A DNA stretch of 64,000 nt, taken from positions 62,001-126,000 of the forward strand of contig WPIO01000245.1 in NCBI GenBank assembly GCA_009760855.2, in the 5' to 3' direction. The position numbers and the translations under genes were made by a program. Each line of letters opens with the position of its first letter. The stretch's first letter is position 1. The notes beneath the pieces are model-generated. The model did not search any database. It was not told where the DNA came from and saw nothing but the letters and a program-made list of their open reading frames with translations. Positions 10,770-22,640 of this stretch are shown here, piece after piece. This DNA comes from Cristatella mucedo. Its lineage: Eukaryota > Bryozoa > Phylactolaemata > Cristatellidae.

Positions 10770-12115
10770 ATCCTTCCTCATTACGGGTGATTTCAACGTT
10801 CACTTTGATAACTTATCTGACGCTTTCAGCACCGATTTTAGTGCATTGACTGACTCATTGTTTCTTGTGGCTCATGTGCATGGTCCTTCCCACATCAAAG
10901 GTCACACACTCGACCAGATATTCTCATACAACTGCACTTTGTCATCACCAATTATTACCAAATCCTGCTTATCTGCCCACATGTAGGTCTCATTCAATCT
11001 ACAGTGTGTGCCCACATCATCCTCTAAAATAACCTGTGAATCGCGAAACCTCAAGGCCCTTGACATCGATGCTGTCCATGCGAGAATATCTGCTTCACCT
11101 CTGCTGCTCAATCCTCCCTCCAATCTGTGATCATTGGTAGATAGCTTTAACACGACACTAGCTGACACGCTAGACGAGTTTGCCCCTCTGACAAAGTGCA
11201 CTGTGCGCCCCCGCCCAGACGGCCTATGGTTTACCACAGACATTAAACTAGCCAAGTCTACTAAACGAAAGCTTAAAAAAGCATACAAAAGATCAGGACT
11301 AACTGTCCGTCGACAGGCATATGAAGATTACTGTAGGTCGTACCCATCGATCCTAGCAAAGGCTAAGTCTAGTTTTTATAAAAACATTGTTGGATCACAG
11401 GTGCACAATCCAAAAATGCTGATGTCGACAATAAACCATCTCCTCAACCGTTCCCAGGTTAGCACCTTACCCGATGATCCTAATGATGATCTAGCCGATC
11501 GCTTCTCTCGATTCTTTGTGCAGGAGATAGACAAGATCAGGGAATCCATCCCTGCGATGACAAAACTACCCCTAGATATGATGTTCCCCGATTCCTGGCT
11601 GCACCTCAATGTCTACATTGAAGTGGTAACTAGTGATCTCGTCCTAAAGTTCATATCCCAATCAAAAAAGACAAAAACTCCTCTGGACCCTATACCCACT
11701 GTCCTATATATAAACAAAATATATATAACTCATTTATATAGTGCGCTAAGAGAACTTAATTTCTATTTAGGCGCTTCACATATGCCTCGGGGCTCGAGCC
11801 CACGACCTCAGTCAGACCTTGGTAGGGGCGAGCACCTTAACCGCAAGACCAAACCAGATCAGTCCTGCTCCTACGTTGCATTGACCTTCTGCTACCATGC
11901 ATAACTAACATCATTGTTACGTCATTACCTTCAGGTCATGTCCCGGCACCTTTCAAAAAGATGTAGTCAGGCCACTTCTCTAGAAAGCGACACTAGACCA
12001 AGAGAACTTGAAAAACTACCGCCAATCTTCCTTGTACCATTCCTATCAAAGACAATTGAACGAATCGTGGCGGACCAGCTGAACTCATAAATTGAAACTG
12101 AGGTTGAACCTGGTA
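10770..12115 (+). mobile_element. L2-A copy: endonuclease end, connector and RT start
   Basis: Begins near the endonuclease GDFN motif (about 10786) and runs through the connector. The open frame 11134-11904 encodes, in order, a basic region, NPKMLMSTINHLLNRS, and DLADRFSRFFVQEIDKIRES, which parallels the same region in L2-B. A SINE-B at 11706-11861 interrupts it. After the SINE the L2-A frame continues to an in-frame stop near 11964 and then decays. The 3' part is missing. Confidence 0.85.
11706..11861 (-). mobile_element. SINE-B inserted in the L2-A reading frame
   Basis: A full SINE-B in reverse. The tail side is at 11706-11760 and the B-box side holds GGGCTCGAGCCC. The head ends at 11861. 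GTCCT is duplicated on both sides (11701-11705 and 11862-11866). Taking out the SINE and one GTCCT makes the L2-A frame continuous, so these are true insertion borders. Confidence 0.9.
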
Positions 12116-12142
12116 GTGGGGGTCAGTAACATGGGTGTTCGA

Positions 12143-12508
12143 TAGTAATAATAATAATAATAATGCACTTGATAAAGCACCATCAGAGAACTTAATCTCT
12201 CTCTAGGCGCTTCAAATTTGTTGCAAAGGGAAATGCAATTGAATGGTGAGTAAAATCATGCTTGATTAACAAGCAAAATGAATAACATGGTTAGGGGTGA
12301 CATGCACAGGGTCAGCATGCAAGTGTGGTTAGTGGCAGCATGCACAATGTCAGCACGCATAAGCACATGAAGGACGAACTACAGGGACCCACTACATGCT
12401 GTCCTAAATAGGTGTGCTTTAAAATTCTTTTCAAATTTGGTCAGGTCAGGGGATGTTCTGACGCTGGTCGGGAGGGAGTTCCAGGCTTTGGGAGCATACG
12501 AACTAAAG
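12143..12508 (-). mobile_element. L2-A 3' end, short copy
   Basis: (AAT)n, the reversed stem-loop, the 3' UTR with the doubled motif, and the last ~100 coding bases, then truncated. It sits tail-to-tail with the plus-strand L2-A to its left. Confidence 0.9.
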
Positions 12509-13703
12509 GATGAGAACTTTGATGAGAACTTTAGCTTCCATTGGTTGCAGCAAGAATCTTCTCTGCATTATTTGATCAACCAAAATATTCGCACAGACTT
12601 TAGCGAACCTGCCACCTTTTGAACACCCTGAAGTCGCCATATATCTGTGTGTGAATATTCAAAGAGCTGAGGTACCATGGTCTGTAGCTATTGGCTAGTG
12701 CAGACATTCTAATTTCTTTATAAGTATTTAACAGGCTCGCTAGGCATCGAGAGTGCTTACTTCTAACTGAAACTATTCAACCGTGAAGATTTATCGAACC
12801 CAACGCCTAAATCATGAGCACATGATGACTGTGGCTCTGTAGCTTCTGCAATTAGAAGACCAGAATGTATAGTCGAGCCATTGTAAATCTGTAACACCAC
12901 ACTGCAATAACGACTAAGTGGTCTGTATGCCGGAGAGATTTAATTAGCCCAGTAAAACCACTAGCAGCACCTGGTGCGCTTATCCATAGCAAACCGACTT
13001 TATTTCACGCATCAACGAGACGTACAGAGTGTAAAAGGTAAAAAGTAAAAAGTAAAAAAAGTAAAAAGTAAAAAGTGTGAGTCAGAAAATGAGCCAGGAA
13101 GGCAGTTGAAGAATTCAGTGTCATGTAAGTTGCAGCTAAGAGATAGCTAAGGAGTTTTTGCTGGAAAGGATGCGCAAAAGACAGCAGTAGTGACAGTTTA
13201 TGCGGCTGTTTGTATAATTGTGACGAACGAAAATGATCTCGTTCAAGGATACTAGCAAGAATAATAAAGCGTCATTCTTTTCTTTAGCCTCATAAGAAAA
13301 CATTATCTCTATCCGGGCGTTGTGCATATGCCATGACCTCTATTGTAAAAGGATAACACCTTGGCATAAGCAGTGATGGCAGTGAATGAAGTGACGTAGT
13401 GCATTGAAGTTGCTGAACAAGTAGCAGCTCAGGACTGTTGGAAAGCAGGTGCCACAGTCGTAAAAGCTAGAATATATTTCATTGCCTGAGAATTATGTGA
13501 GTTGCAAATTCTTGGACAAGAAAAACGAGAGTTTATATTGCTGACTGTCTTCAATAGATGAAACGCAGAAGCTAATGTAGTGTCTAAAGACGACATGAGG
13601 CAACATGATTCTAATACTGGTGCTGCAATAAAGTTTATCTCGAACCAGACAAGTCGTGGCAGGCCTTTTGAGTCAATGTAAGAGTTATTCTCTGTGTCCA
13701 TTT

Positions 13704-13706
<3 letters not shown>
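12509..13706. other. Unannotated sequence with an A-rich tandem repeat
   Basis: No gene or transposon recognised. An imperfect (AAAAAGT)n-type tandem repeat lies at 13031-13077. Confidence 0.5.

Positions 13707-13783
<77 letters not shown>
13707..13783. repeat. (GA)n microsatellite
   Basis: About 38 uninterrupted GA units. The Ser-Leu open frame it creates on the minus strand is an artefact of the repeat. Confidence 0.98.
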
Positions 13784-13785
<2 letters not shown>

Positions 13786-14132
13786 ATGAAAACTGATTCA
13801 GGAAATAAAGCAATGGATGAACTTGGCTCTGACACTCCGGCATTTGCTAACAAAAAATTGCAGCTGTATTCATCGATTGCTACAAAGGCTCAAAGGTCAT
13901 GCTCAACGACGTGGTGCATGCTGTCACTGATAGTTCGATTACGCTTTAATTATGGCACAGATAAAATGCGTAATTCACAGAAAGAGATTCAGTTATCAGA
14001 GGACGCGATACGACAATATTATTGTTACTATTATTTTTGCAGCAAAGGCAAGTCAAAGATATAGTCGTTCAGCATATGCAGAACCAGGGAGGTTTTCAAT
14101 TATTTTAAAACCGTCATGATAAATTAAATACT
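13784..14132. other. Unannotated sequence
   Basis: A 92-codon plus-strand open frame starts inside this stretch, next to the (GA)n. It has no recognisable domain and no splice support. Confidence 0.35.
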
Positions 14133-14290
14133 TGCTGATTTAACAGCCTCTTTTTTCTAGTGACAGAAGAGCCTTTAAGGCCATCACCACCACTTGCAGT
14201 GGCGATAAAGGATCACCTACTTCAGGATTAGAAGCCACGACATCAGGACCGAGGTCGTGAAAAGCAACCGCTATTGTGCCATCACGGCTC
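14133..14290 (-). mobile_element. SINE-A copy
   Basis: Reads in reverse: end (AACAGCCTCTTTTTTC), middle (GGCGATAAAGGATCACC), B box decayed to GGCTTCTAATCC, and head GAGCCGTGATGGC. Confidence 0.75.
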
Positions 14291-14857
14291 ATCAGAAACG
14301 TTCATCATAGACCGCAAAAGGATGGGGTGGTTAGCAGTGGAGATAGTCTTTTAAAAGAATACTCAAAGTATAATCACCGTTCAAAGATAATATCTAAATT
14401 CACGGCACACGATAAAGAAGACCAGCGATATCGGCGATTAAAAGGGAAACGTCTCTCAGTCCAGCTGACGGGTCTGTGAGCACTATTTGCAGGAGTTAGT
14501 TTCCTTAGCGCCTAAACGCAAGAGAATTTTTAATCAACCATAATCAAATATTTAGAAGGTTATTAGTTATTTTATCAACGAACACATGAAATTCAATGGA
14601 AAAAACACAGCTGCGTGTTGCCGCCATAGAAGTAATCATCAAACCCACGGGGTTGAATCGAGTTTCACAGAAGCTCCATATATAAGGAGAACCAAAAACG
14701 ATAAGATGAACCTCCTTGTAATTATATGGTTACACAATCTGCTGAATGAAAATGACTTTCAAGTTAGCAGGATTCAACTGGATTAGAAAAGTGCGATTGA
14801 ACTTTCAAATGCCTTTTCTGTTAGCCCGATTGGACCTCTTACTCGTCTCAGCCAAGT
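14291..14857. other. Unannotated sequence
   Basis: AT-rich; no repeat, RNA gene or convincing exon seen. Confidence 0.4.
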
Positions 14858-15512
14858 GTGCGATCAGGCGATTGCAGCTGGTGCAAAACTCTGCAGCTAG
14901 GCTTGTCTGTTGTGAGCGTCGCAGTTTCCACATTACTCCACTTCTCGCCGACCTGCACTGGTTACCAGTCAAGCAACGGATTGACTTCAAGGTTTTGTCG
15001 CTCACTTTTAGGTCTCTTCATTCTATGGCTCCAGCCTATCTTTCAGATATACTACCCCATCAGGCAAAGCATCGTACCACTCGCTTTTCGGAATCCAACA
15101 GTCTAGAAATACCTCGTACAAACCTTAAATCCTTTGGAGACCGTGCATTTGGCTCGTATGGTCCCACAGCCTGGAACTCCCTCCCGACCTGCATCAGAAC
15201 ATCCCCTGACCTGACCACATTTAAAAGAAACTTAAAAACATACCTATTTTTTAGGACAGCATTTAGTGGGTCCTTGTGATTCGTCCTCGATGTGCTTATG
15301 CGTGCTGACACTGTTCATGCTGCCACTAACTACATTTGCATGCTGACCCAGTGCATGTAACCCCTAACCATGTTATTCATTTTGTTTGTTTTTCAAGCAT
15401 GATTTTACTTACTATTCTATTGCGTATCACTTTGCAGCAAATGTAAAGCGCCTAGAAAGAGATTAAGTTCTTTGAGGGCGCTTTATCAAGTGCAATATTA
15501 TTATTATTATTA
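14858..15512 (+). mobile_element. L2-A copy, 3' end with (ATT)n tail
   Basis: 5'-truncated at the segment encoding CAIRRLQLVQNSAARLVC. The remaining C-terminal coding sequence to 15279 is nearly continuous, ending in 'TAFSGSL'. The 3' UTR, stem-loop and (ATT)n follow. One of the less decayed copies. Confidence 0.92.
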
Positions 15513-15774
15513 AGTGTTTAGATCGCAATTTTACAGTGAAGTACTACAAAGTGTTGGGTATAGGTATTACAATTTAAATACAGTAATGTTAGATGCCACT
15601 GAACCTGGAATGTTAGTAATGCCAGCAGTACAGGAGTTGGCAGATTTTGAAGAGGTGTAATGCAGTGCAAATGATTTGCCGTTGAACTCAATGGTTTGGA
15701 GCTTTCCTCTGACATTAGAACTAAGCTAGGGCAGTAGGGTGCCAGTGACCCTAGGCGAGGCAAAGTTTCAAGTC

Positions 15775-15984
15775 TTAATTATGGAGTTTAGCTGATGCGC
15801 GAGTTCGCGTTCCTATGTATTTCCTAGAAAAAGCAGCAATAAAAATGGGCGAAGGCTGCATCTGTTCACCGGAATACCACTTTCTTTTTAATGAGAGTCG
15901 TACATTTGTCATTTTCCAAAGTTGTGGCACACGACCTAAGGTAAAGGACATTTTTATAATGTCGTTTATGGGCTGCAGTAACAC
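15775..15984 (-). pseudogene. Reverse transcriptase fragment of a third LINE lineage
   Basis: The minus-strand frame includes INDIIKMSFTLGRVPQLWK followed by a basic patch. This resembles the 'I-n-S-f--G--P--WK---V-P--KK' segment just before the RT palm in LINE ORF2 proteins. It does not match L2-A or L2-B at the nucleotide level and has no other RT part attached. Confidence 0.45.
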
Positions 15985-17129
15985 TAATGTGCACGCCTAA
16001 GGAAAGCCCTAAGCATCGGGTGGGACAAGTGTAGATCATCACTAGCAGTCATATTAATGACCACGACCAGCTTCTATAGCAATGCTGTTTAATCGCAGAT
16101 TCAAGATTCGAAAATACTGATGACGACAAGTAAACTATGTTCGTAAAACCAGTTCTATCCAATTGATTAATAGTCCTTTATGCAATTTAGCAGTCTAGTT
16201 GTCTATTTTCTTTGACTGCTGTTGAACTCGATATAAGGAGAGGATTAAACATGGTTTTAAGGGCTCACATCACAAAGGTGTCAGGGGCGAAGTAAAAGAA
16301 ATCAGGAATTAATGGAAGAGAATTGGGAGTTCAGATAAAACGTTACCTCTCAGATAGTCACAGAAATTGTCTGCATTAATTACAAAGAAGTCTCTCAACT
16401 CAGTCAAATCATGCTACTATTAATAAAAAAAGAGAAAATTTCTCGCTCCCTAAAATAGACTTACGACATTAAAATCATGCTACTTTTAATCAAAAAAATT
16501 GCGGAAAATGTCTTGCTTCATAAAACAGAATAACTGCAGCGATGCTAGTACCGTCATTTAAGACGTCAGTGTAGACGAAAGTATCTTAATGCACAACATT
16601 CACTGGTCTGCTTAGTACGAAGCTCACGATCCTTTGAAAAATCATCAGTTAAGCTTGAACTTATTAGTTATGACTCTGGTTACCTAGCAACCACGGTAGC
16701 GACTTGCAAAATGTTTCACACACCTTGGGATCCCTTAATTATCTTGCCCTTGTCAGCTTGTATGGCGAATACTTCCTAATTTTTCTTGATGCTTAATAAC
16801 AACTCGCCAGAAACCGTCGCGTAGAAGCCGCTAAAGCTAACCTATTTGGCTTTGGAGATATTCACCTTCGGAGCTAAAGCCTGAAAGTCGCAATCTAGTG
16901 AAGGCTCGACATCTCGAACTGATAGATGTTCCCTAAAAAACGTCATCTTTTCAGGGCATTTAAATCGTAAATTTGTTCTTTGTGTGCCTGCCTATTTCAA
17001 ATTTTGCACGTCTTTTCTAAATATGGTATGCATGCTTTCTACCACAACAGGAAATGAAAGAGGTTCTTCTGTTTGTACATCAGCGCATGTTTTATACCTT
17101 TGGTTTATGTATGCTGTCAATCAAGTTTT
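15985..17129. other. Unannotated sequence with a local duplication
   Basis: Contains an imperfect tandem duplication near 16406-16535: AATCATGCTACTATTAAT and AATCATGCTACTTTTAAT are each followed by A-rich and 'TCTYGCT' matches, unit about 65-70 bp. Otherwise nothing recognised. Confidence 0.4.
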
Positions 17130-17620
17130 GGTTCATTTATTCTTAAGGCTCCGGCCTACCTGCCAGATATACTCCTCCACCAGGCTAAGCATCCTACCAC
17201 ACGCTTTAAGATTAAAATGATTTAGCTACACCTCGTACTTACCTCGAATATTTTGGAGACCGTTACGTAAGTTTCTGTACTCCTAAAGGCTTGAACTCAC
17301 TTTCGACTGGCAGTAAGATATACTTTGACTTGATGACATTTAAAACGAAGCTACAAGCACGTTTTTTTATCACAGCATTTATTGGTTCCGTGTGGTTTGT
17401 CCTTTTTGTGCTCATGTCTGCTGAAAATTTGCATGCTGCATGAACTGTATCCGCATTCTGACCCTGTGCATTTCACCTCTAATCGTGTTATGCTTGTTAT
17501 TGAGCATGTTATTACTAAAAGTATGACCACGCTAGTAGTAAAGCTCATACAAAGTGCCCAGAGAATCATTAGGTTCTCAAAGGGCACTAATTAAAATGCA
17601 TCATTACTATTATTCTCACG
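17130..17620 (+). mobile_element. Old L2-A 3' relic
   Basis: Diverged match to the L2-A C-terminal coding end and 3' UTR (GACCCTGTGCAT, GAGAATCATTAGGTTCTC), with remains of the (ATT)n tail at 17603-17615. Confidence 0.7.
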
Positions 17621-17789
17621 ATTCTGGCTTCGCTTTGGTAATTCAAGTAATTGCGAATGAAATGTGCTTAAAGACTTGTTCAGTAAATAGTGGATAAAGC
17701 ATGGGCACGGGAATCCAAATTTTGGCTGACGCAGTCAGGCCACCAGTGAACAGCTTTGATCATTTGCTTGCTTTTGGCCTTTCCGTTGT

Positions 17790-18563
17790 GCTAGGGAAAG
17801 CCACCAAATCGGCCTTGTTTAGATAAGGATACCACGTCCGAGTTGGTCCATGCATTCGTGACCTCCCATCTCGACTTCTGCAACTTACTGCTTACAGGCC
17901 TACTGGCATGCGCAATCAGGTGATTACAGCTGGTGCAAAACTCCGCAGCTAGGCTTGTCTGTCGTGAGCGTAAAAGTAGCCACATCATACACTTCTCGCC
18001 GGCCTGCACTGGATACCAGTCAAGCAACGGATCGACTTCAAAATTGTGTCACTTATTTTAGGTCACTTCATTCTTTGGCTCCAGCTTATCTCTCACATCT
18101 ACTCCCCCACCAGGCCAAGCATCGTTCCAGCTGCTTTTCGGAATCCAACTGTTTACCAATACCTCGTACAAACCTCAAATCCTTTGGAGACCGTGCATTA
18201 AGTTCGTATGCTCGCAAAGCCTGGAAATCACTCCCGACTTGTATAACAACATTCCCTGACTTGACCACATTTAAAAAGAACCTAAAAGCTCCAGTATTTA
18301 GGACAGCATTTAGTGGGTCCCTGTGATTGGTCCTTCATATGCTTATGCGTGCAGACACTGTGCATGCTGCCACTAACCACACTGGCATGCTGACCCTATC
18401 TATGTCACCCCTAACCATGTTATTTATGTTGTTTATCAAGCATGATATTACTCACCATTAAATTGAATTTCATTTTGCAGCAAACGTAAAGCGCCTAGGA
18501 AGAGATTGAGTTCTCTGAGGGCGCTTGTTCAAGTGCATTATTATTATTATTATTATTACTACT
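17790..18563 (+). mobile_element. L2-A copy, 3'-complete
   Basis: From the 'KIRACLDKDTTSKLVHAFVTS' region through the ORF end and 3' UTR to the stem-loop and (ATT)n at 18538-18563. Frameshifted; best frame 17955-18326. Confidence 0.9.
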
Positions 18564-19366
18564 AAGTTAGATCTTTGGAAAATGCCGTTAAGAAGGCTGT
18601 CAGTGAGCCAGATGGTACTCTTATGATTTTTATCGCAAAAGTTAAGACTAATGACTGGGAATTTTACCCCACGATTTTTGATTTGAATATTTGAGAGATA
18701 TTTGTGGTCGCGCAGATATGGAATGGTTATGATAGAACATTTCAAGAGGCCGCGATATCAAAGCGAAGAGAATGAGCTTTAGAAGAGACTGAGAATGAAA
18801 AGAGACGGAAAAAACTACTAGAATTTTGGCAATATTACCCTTCCAGAGCACTCTTGTCTTACAAAATCACAGGAATTTTAAGAATAGTAAAACAATCTTG
18901 ACGCTGGTATTATGAAGAATGTAAATCCAACCTGAGATTGCCTATTTTGGAAAATTCGTACCGGTAGCACTGATGCAGGAGTTTTTCAAGCTCCAACAAT
19001 CTTCATCGACGTTCTTACTTTGATTGACCAAAGTGACATTTATGTAAGTTTTTATTTCCTTTTCAGTGAGTGTGAACTAGCTTCCCTAATCTAAATAGTA
19101 TTGCACACTGTTCTTTCCCCACTGAATTCTTTAGCTAATAGCCAGCTCTTCTGGACACCATTTTGAGTGCTGTTAGTAAAATAGGACTAATATGAAACGT
19201 CAATAAAGTTCAACCCAATATTGCTATAGTTATATGCAAGACAATATTTTGATCAAGCATCTGCAGACATTAAGCTTAAACGGTGGTGGAGATCTTTTAC
19301 GCCTTACATCACCTTTATACGTTTCTGCAAAGTGGCTTCTCAAGGGGCCTGTAGACATCAGCTGTA

Positions 19367-19367
<1 letters not shown>
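18564..19367. other. Unannotated AT-rich sequence
   Basis: Neither a coding frame with splice support nor a known repeat was seen. Confidence 0.4.

Positions 19368-19460
<93 letters not shown>
19368..19460. repeat. (CT)n microsatellite
   Basis: About 45 CT units with one CCCTCCC interruption at 19401-19407. A pyrimidine-rich stretch ending in CCACCAG continues to 19502 and resembles a splice acceptor. Confidence 0.97.
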
Positions 19461-19464
<4 letters not shown>

Positions 19465-19763
19465 CTTTCGTACTTGCTCTTTCTTTCTCTCCATTTCCAC
19501 CAGGGTGTGGTTTTGATGGGGCAGCTGGAATGCAGCCCTCAGCCTGGTGCCACGATCTGCTTCCAGGCACCACAGTGACTCGCTGTGCCACTTGCTGCTA
19601 TGAATGACTGGCTGGGCTAGAGAACTCCAAGTAGGTTGACAATTTTCACTGAGCTGTTGTCTAGCTATGGCGTCCCCCCCCCCCGATGCTGTCACTAAGT
19701 ATCAGCATCTCATATGCTTCTTGGCTGATGTAGACGTTGGCGTGCCATCATGTGCATGTTACC
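19461..19763. other. Unannotated sequence after the microsatellite
   Basis: GC-richer block with a short Cys-rich open frame after CCACCAG (contains AWCHDLLPGTTVTRCATCC, stop near 19607) and a run of 11-12 C at about 19674. Too little to call an exon. Confidence 0.25.
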
Positions 19764-20946
19764 ATTAATAATAGCAATAATACATTTGATAGAGCACCCT
19801 CAGAGAACTCAACCTCTATCTAGGCACTTTATATTTGGTGCAAAGGAAGCGCGATCGAATAGAATATCATGGTTAGGGGTAACATTTAGAAGACTGCCTC
19901 TACAGCTAGCCATCACGTCCGATCCCTATTCGAGACCAGGAGCTGTCTCCTAAAGTGGCTGGTAAAAAACCTAACTAGCTCTTTAGTTGTGTCTCGGCTT
20001 GATTATTATAATTCCCTTTTGGCTGGGCTGCCAAAGAAAGCGGTTATGCCACTACAGTGGACTATGAATATGGCTGCAAGGCTGGTCTTCAAGTCCCAGC
20101 GGTTTGAGCACGTGTCACGTTTGCTGAAAGAGCTAGGATGGTTGCCGGTTGAGCAAAGGATACAGAGCAAGGTTCTTATGCTGACCCACAAGGCCCGCCA
20201 CAGCTTGGCTCCTTCGTAGCTAGCTGAACTGCTGCATCAGTTTCAGTCTATTCGTGCCCTTAGGTCCTGTGTGGACAATAAATTAGCTGTTACAATCCTC
20301 TGCTTAAAGACAGTTGGCGACAGAAGCTTTAGCTCTGCAAGTACTAGACTGTGGAACTCGCTTCCACAATTCTTACCCAACGACAACTACTCCCCTACTG
20401 CCGCCTATGGCACATCTTTTTCAGCGGTCTTGAGCTGCTACTTCTATGCTACTCACTACCTCAACTGCTCTCCTGACTCTGCTATGTTTCCCACTTTCTC
20501 TTTGTTCGGTGAGACGAAGTCCGTTGGCTACCAAATGCGTACCGAAGCCGCTTAGGCTGTGAGTGGGCTATGCAAAACTCTCCTGCGTAACACCCACATG
20601 GTCTTTATGACTTTGTGGAGTTACAGACGAAGATACCTTACATTACAACATTCACAGCGTCAGCATGCAAGTGTGGTTAGTGGTAGCATGCACGATGTAT
20701 GCACTCATAAGCACATATATGACGAATCACAGGGACCTACGAATTGTTGTCATAAATAGTTGCGTTTTTAGTCATTTTTTAAATTCTGAAAAGTCAGGAG
20801 ATGTCGTGACCCTGGTTGGGAGTTAGTTCCACACTTCGGGAGCATATGAACTAAAGGGACGGCCCCCAAACGATTTGAGGTTTTCGCGAGATATCGTTTA
20901 ACAAGTAGATTCCGAAAAGAATGGGAGAGATGCATAGCCGGATGGT
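19764..20946 (-). mobile_element. L2-A 3' copy split by an L2-B insertion
   Basis: The L2-A tail, stem-loop and start of the 3' UTR (19764-19886) stop at GGTTAGGGGTAACATT. The next part of the same 3' UTR resumes at 20647 (AACATTCACAGCGTCAGC) and continues into the coding end to about 20946. Confidence 0.88.
19887..20646 (+). mobile_element. 5'-truncated L2-B inside L2-A
   Basis: Starts in the L2-B segment encoding KTASTASHH, runs through the C-terminal domain (frame 19989-20219 and 20271-20555) and ends with the L2-B stem-loop and TTACATTAC. AACATT flanks both sides (19881-19886, 20647-20652), a clean target-site duplication. Confidence 0.92.
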
Positions 20947-21046
20947 TGACAAGATCCTTAGCCATGTGATAATGCTTCCTGTAAAGCATTTGTACACATC
21001 AGTTGTAATTTTAAATACCGTTAATATTCTTTTCTGCTATTTGCAG

Positions 21047-21157
21047 GCAACAAGTCAAACCCATCGGACGGCGAATGTGAATTGGAAAGCTCAGGGGAAG
21101 TTCGAGTTGGTAGCTATTCGAGAAGGGAGCTTTGTCTCGCTCGGCTCTGCATGTGGA
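21047..21157 (+). CDS. Candidate internal exon, 111 nt, unidentified
   Basis: Preceded by a good pyrimidine tract and acceptor (TTTCTGCTATTTGCAG, ending 21046) and followed by a consensus donor (GTAAGTACC at 21158). The length is a multiple of three. Two frames are open: phase 0-0, containing TANVNWKAQGKFELVAIREG, and phase 1-1, containing GECELESSGEVRV and ELCLARLC. I recognise neither. The phase 1-1 reading with paired cysteines would suit an extracellular protein, but this is inference. No partner exon was identified nearby; the surroundings are L2 relics. Confidence 0.45.
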
Positions 21158-21434
21158 GTAAGTACCCATGTCCTGAAATTGGTAGCTAAGCATACATCTG
21201 TTCCAGATAAATATCACTTTACCCCAGTGACATTGTCTTCATTTGGTCAGACATTTTGTGCAAGCTGTTTCTGTTTGACCTGTGTATATTGCATTAGCAA
21301 ATGCTTAATGCATTAGTTGACAGAGGTTTCAGTAAGCGGTGGCCATCACTATTATTTTTGCTTTACGGTGCTGCTCTTAGCTTGATGCTTGTTTGAATTA
21401 ACCTTTTTTTATTCCAGGGATTCCACTGACTCTC

Positions 21435-22640
21435 AATATTAATATTAGTAATATTTACATATTTGTATAGTGCATCAAATAACCCAATCACTTTGTAGGC
21501 ACTTTATATTTGCTGTCAAGTCAACATAATTAATTGTTTTAACGGTGCATTCATGATTTCAACAGAAAATTCATACGATTTTAACAAGCGGTTAGTGGCA
21601 GCATGGACAGTGTCAGCATGAATGAGCACATAAACGACAGATTGCATGGCCCCCTTTAATAGTTGGAAATATAAGTGTTTTTGTACCTATTCTTGTTTCC
21701 ATGTCAGGGGATGTGGTAAAGTCAGTCCGAAGTGAGTTCCACGCTTTGGAAGCATTGGAACTTAAGGCACAGTCTCCAATGAATTTTAAGGTTCTTGCGA
21801 GGTTCGGACTTCTGATAGATAAGCTGGAGAAAGAGAATAAGCGATACTAAAAGTGTGTGAAAAGTTATGAAGTCCACATTCTGCTGGATTGCTCAATAGT
21901 GCTGGTCGGTAAGATGTGCTGTGATGGGGCAACTACGATGTTCATGACTGACAAGCCTTACTACAGATTTTTGCACAAACGGCGAGCACCAGATGCACAG
22001 GCCAGTATTCGAGCAAGCAGTGAGTTGCAAAAACCCACGAAGGAAAGTTAAAAATGCACGAACCATTAGACTTGTTATTCCTTTCTATGACAACCCTAAT
22101 TTTAACAATGCTATATAGCTAAAAGTAGGGAGACATGACTGTGGAGTGGATGTGATCCTCTAGTGCAAGCTAACTTTGGAACTGGACGCCGTTTTTTCGT
22201 GCACATGAAGCAGGAGACATGCTGGAAGAGCTTATTTTGAGGTTTAAGTTTTCCAATTTCCGAGTTACACTTGAATTGGTCCTGCCTGGTAAGCTATTTT
22301 TATTTTCATTCAATTTTGAAAATTTAGCTGTCACCCATTTGTGGACGTCAGATACAACACAATCTTAGCCGATTTAACGATCTCATTTATTTTGAGGCTG
22401 TAGAGCTTTTACGGCTATTGCAGCTGCCTGCAGTGGTCAATACTGGATGGACAGTTGCAGTACTTGAATCTTTGACCAGGGTTGTAAAGAGCAAGTACCC
22501 AAGCTCCTGTGCAATACTGCCCATTGCAATCAAGATAGAGCAAAACAAGTAAAGAGACTCTACCTAAGTCTGCATTCCAAAAAGGTAGCTCTAAATCCAA
22601 AGCAATGAGGACTCTGTTGATTGATTAGCTCTCAATCCTG
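21435..22640 (-). mobile_element. Old L2-A relic
   Basis: Decayed tail (AATATTAATATTAGTAAT), 3' UTR (GTTAGTGGCAGCATGGACAG) and much of the 3' coding part in reverse. A SINE-A piece sits inside at 22368-22445. Confidence 0.75.
22368..22445 (-). mobile_element. SINE-A fragment inside L2-A
   Basis: Only the 3' half is left (GAGCTTTTACGGCTATTGC, CTGCCTGCAGTGG); L2-A matches lie on both sides. Confidence 0.5.

Noticed and set aside
13635-13853. Ser-Leu-rich open frames over (GA)n/(CT)n tracts (also 19234-19695 and 52109-52522)
   Set aside because: Microsatellite translation; no independent coding evidence.
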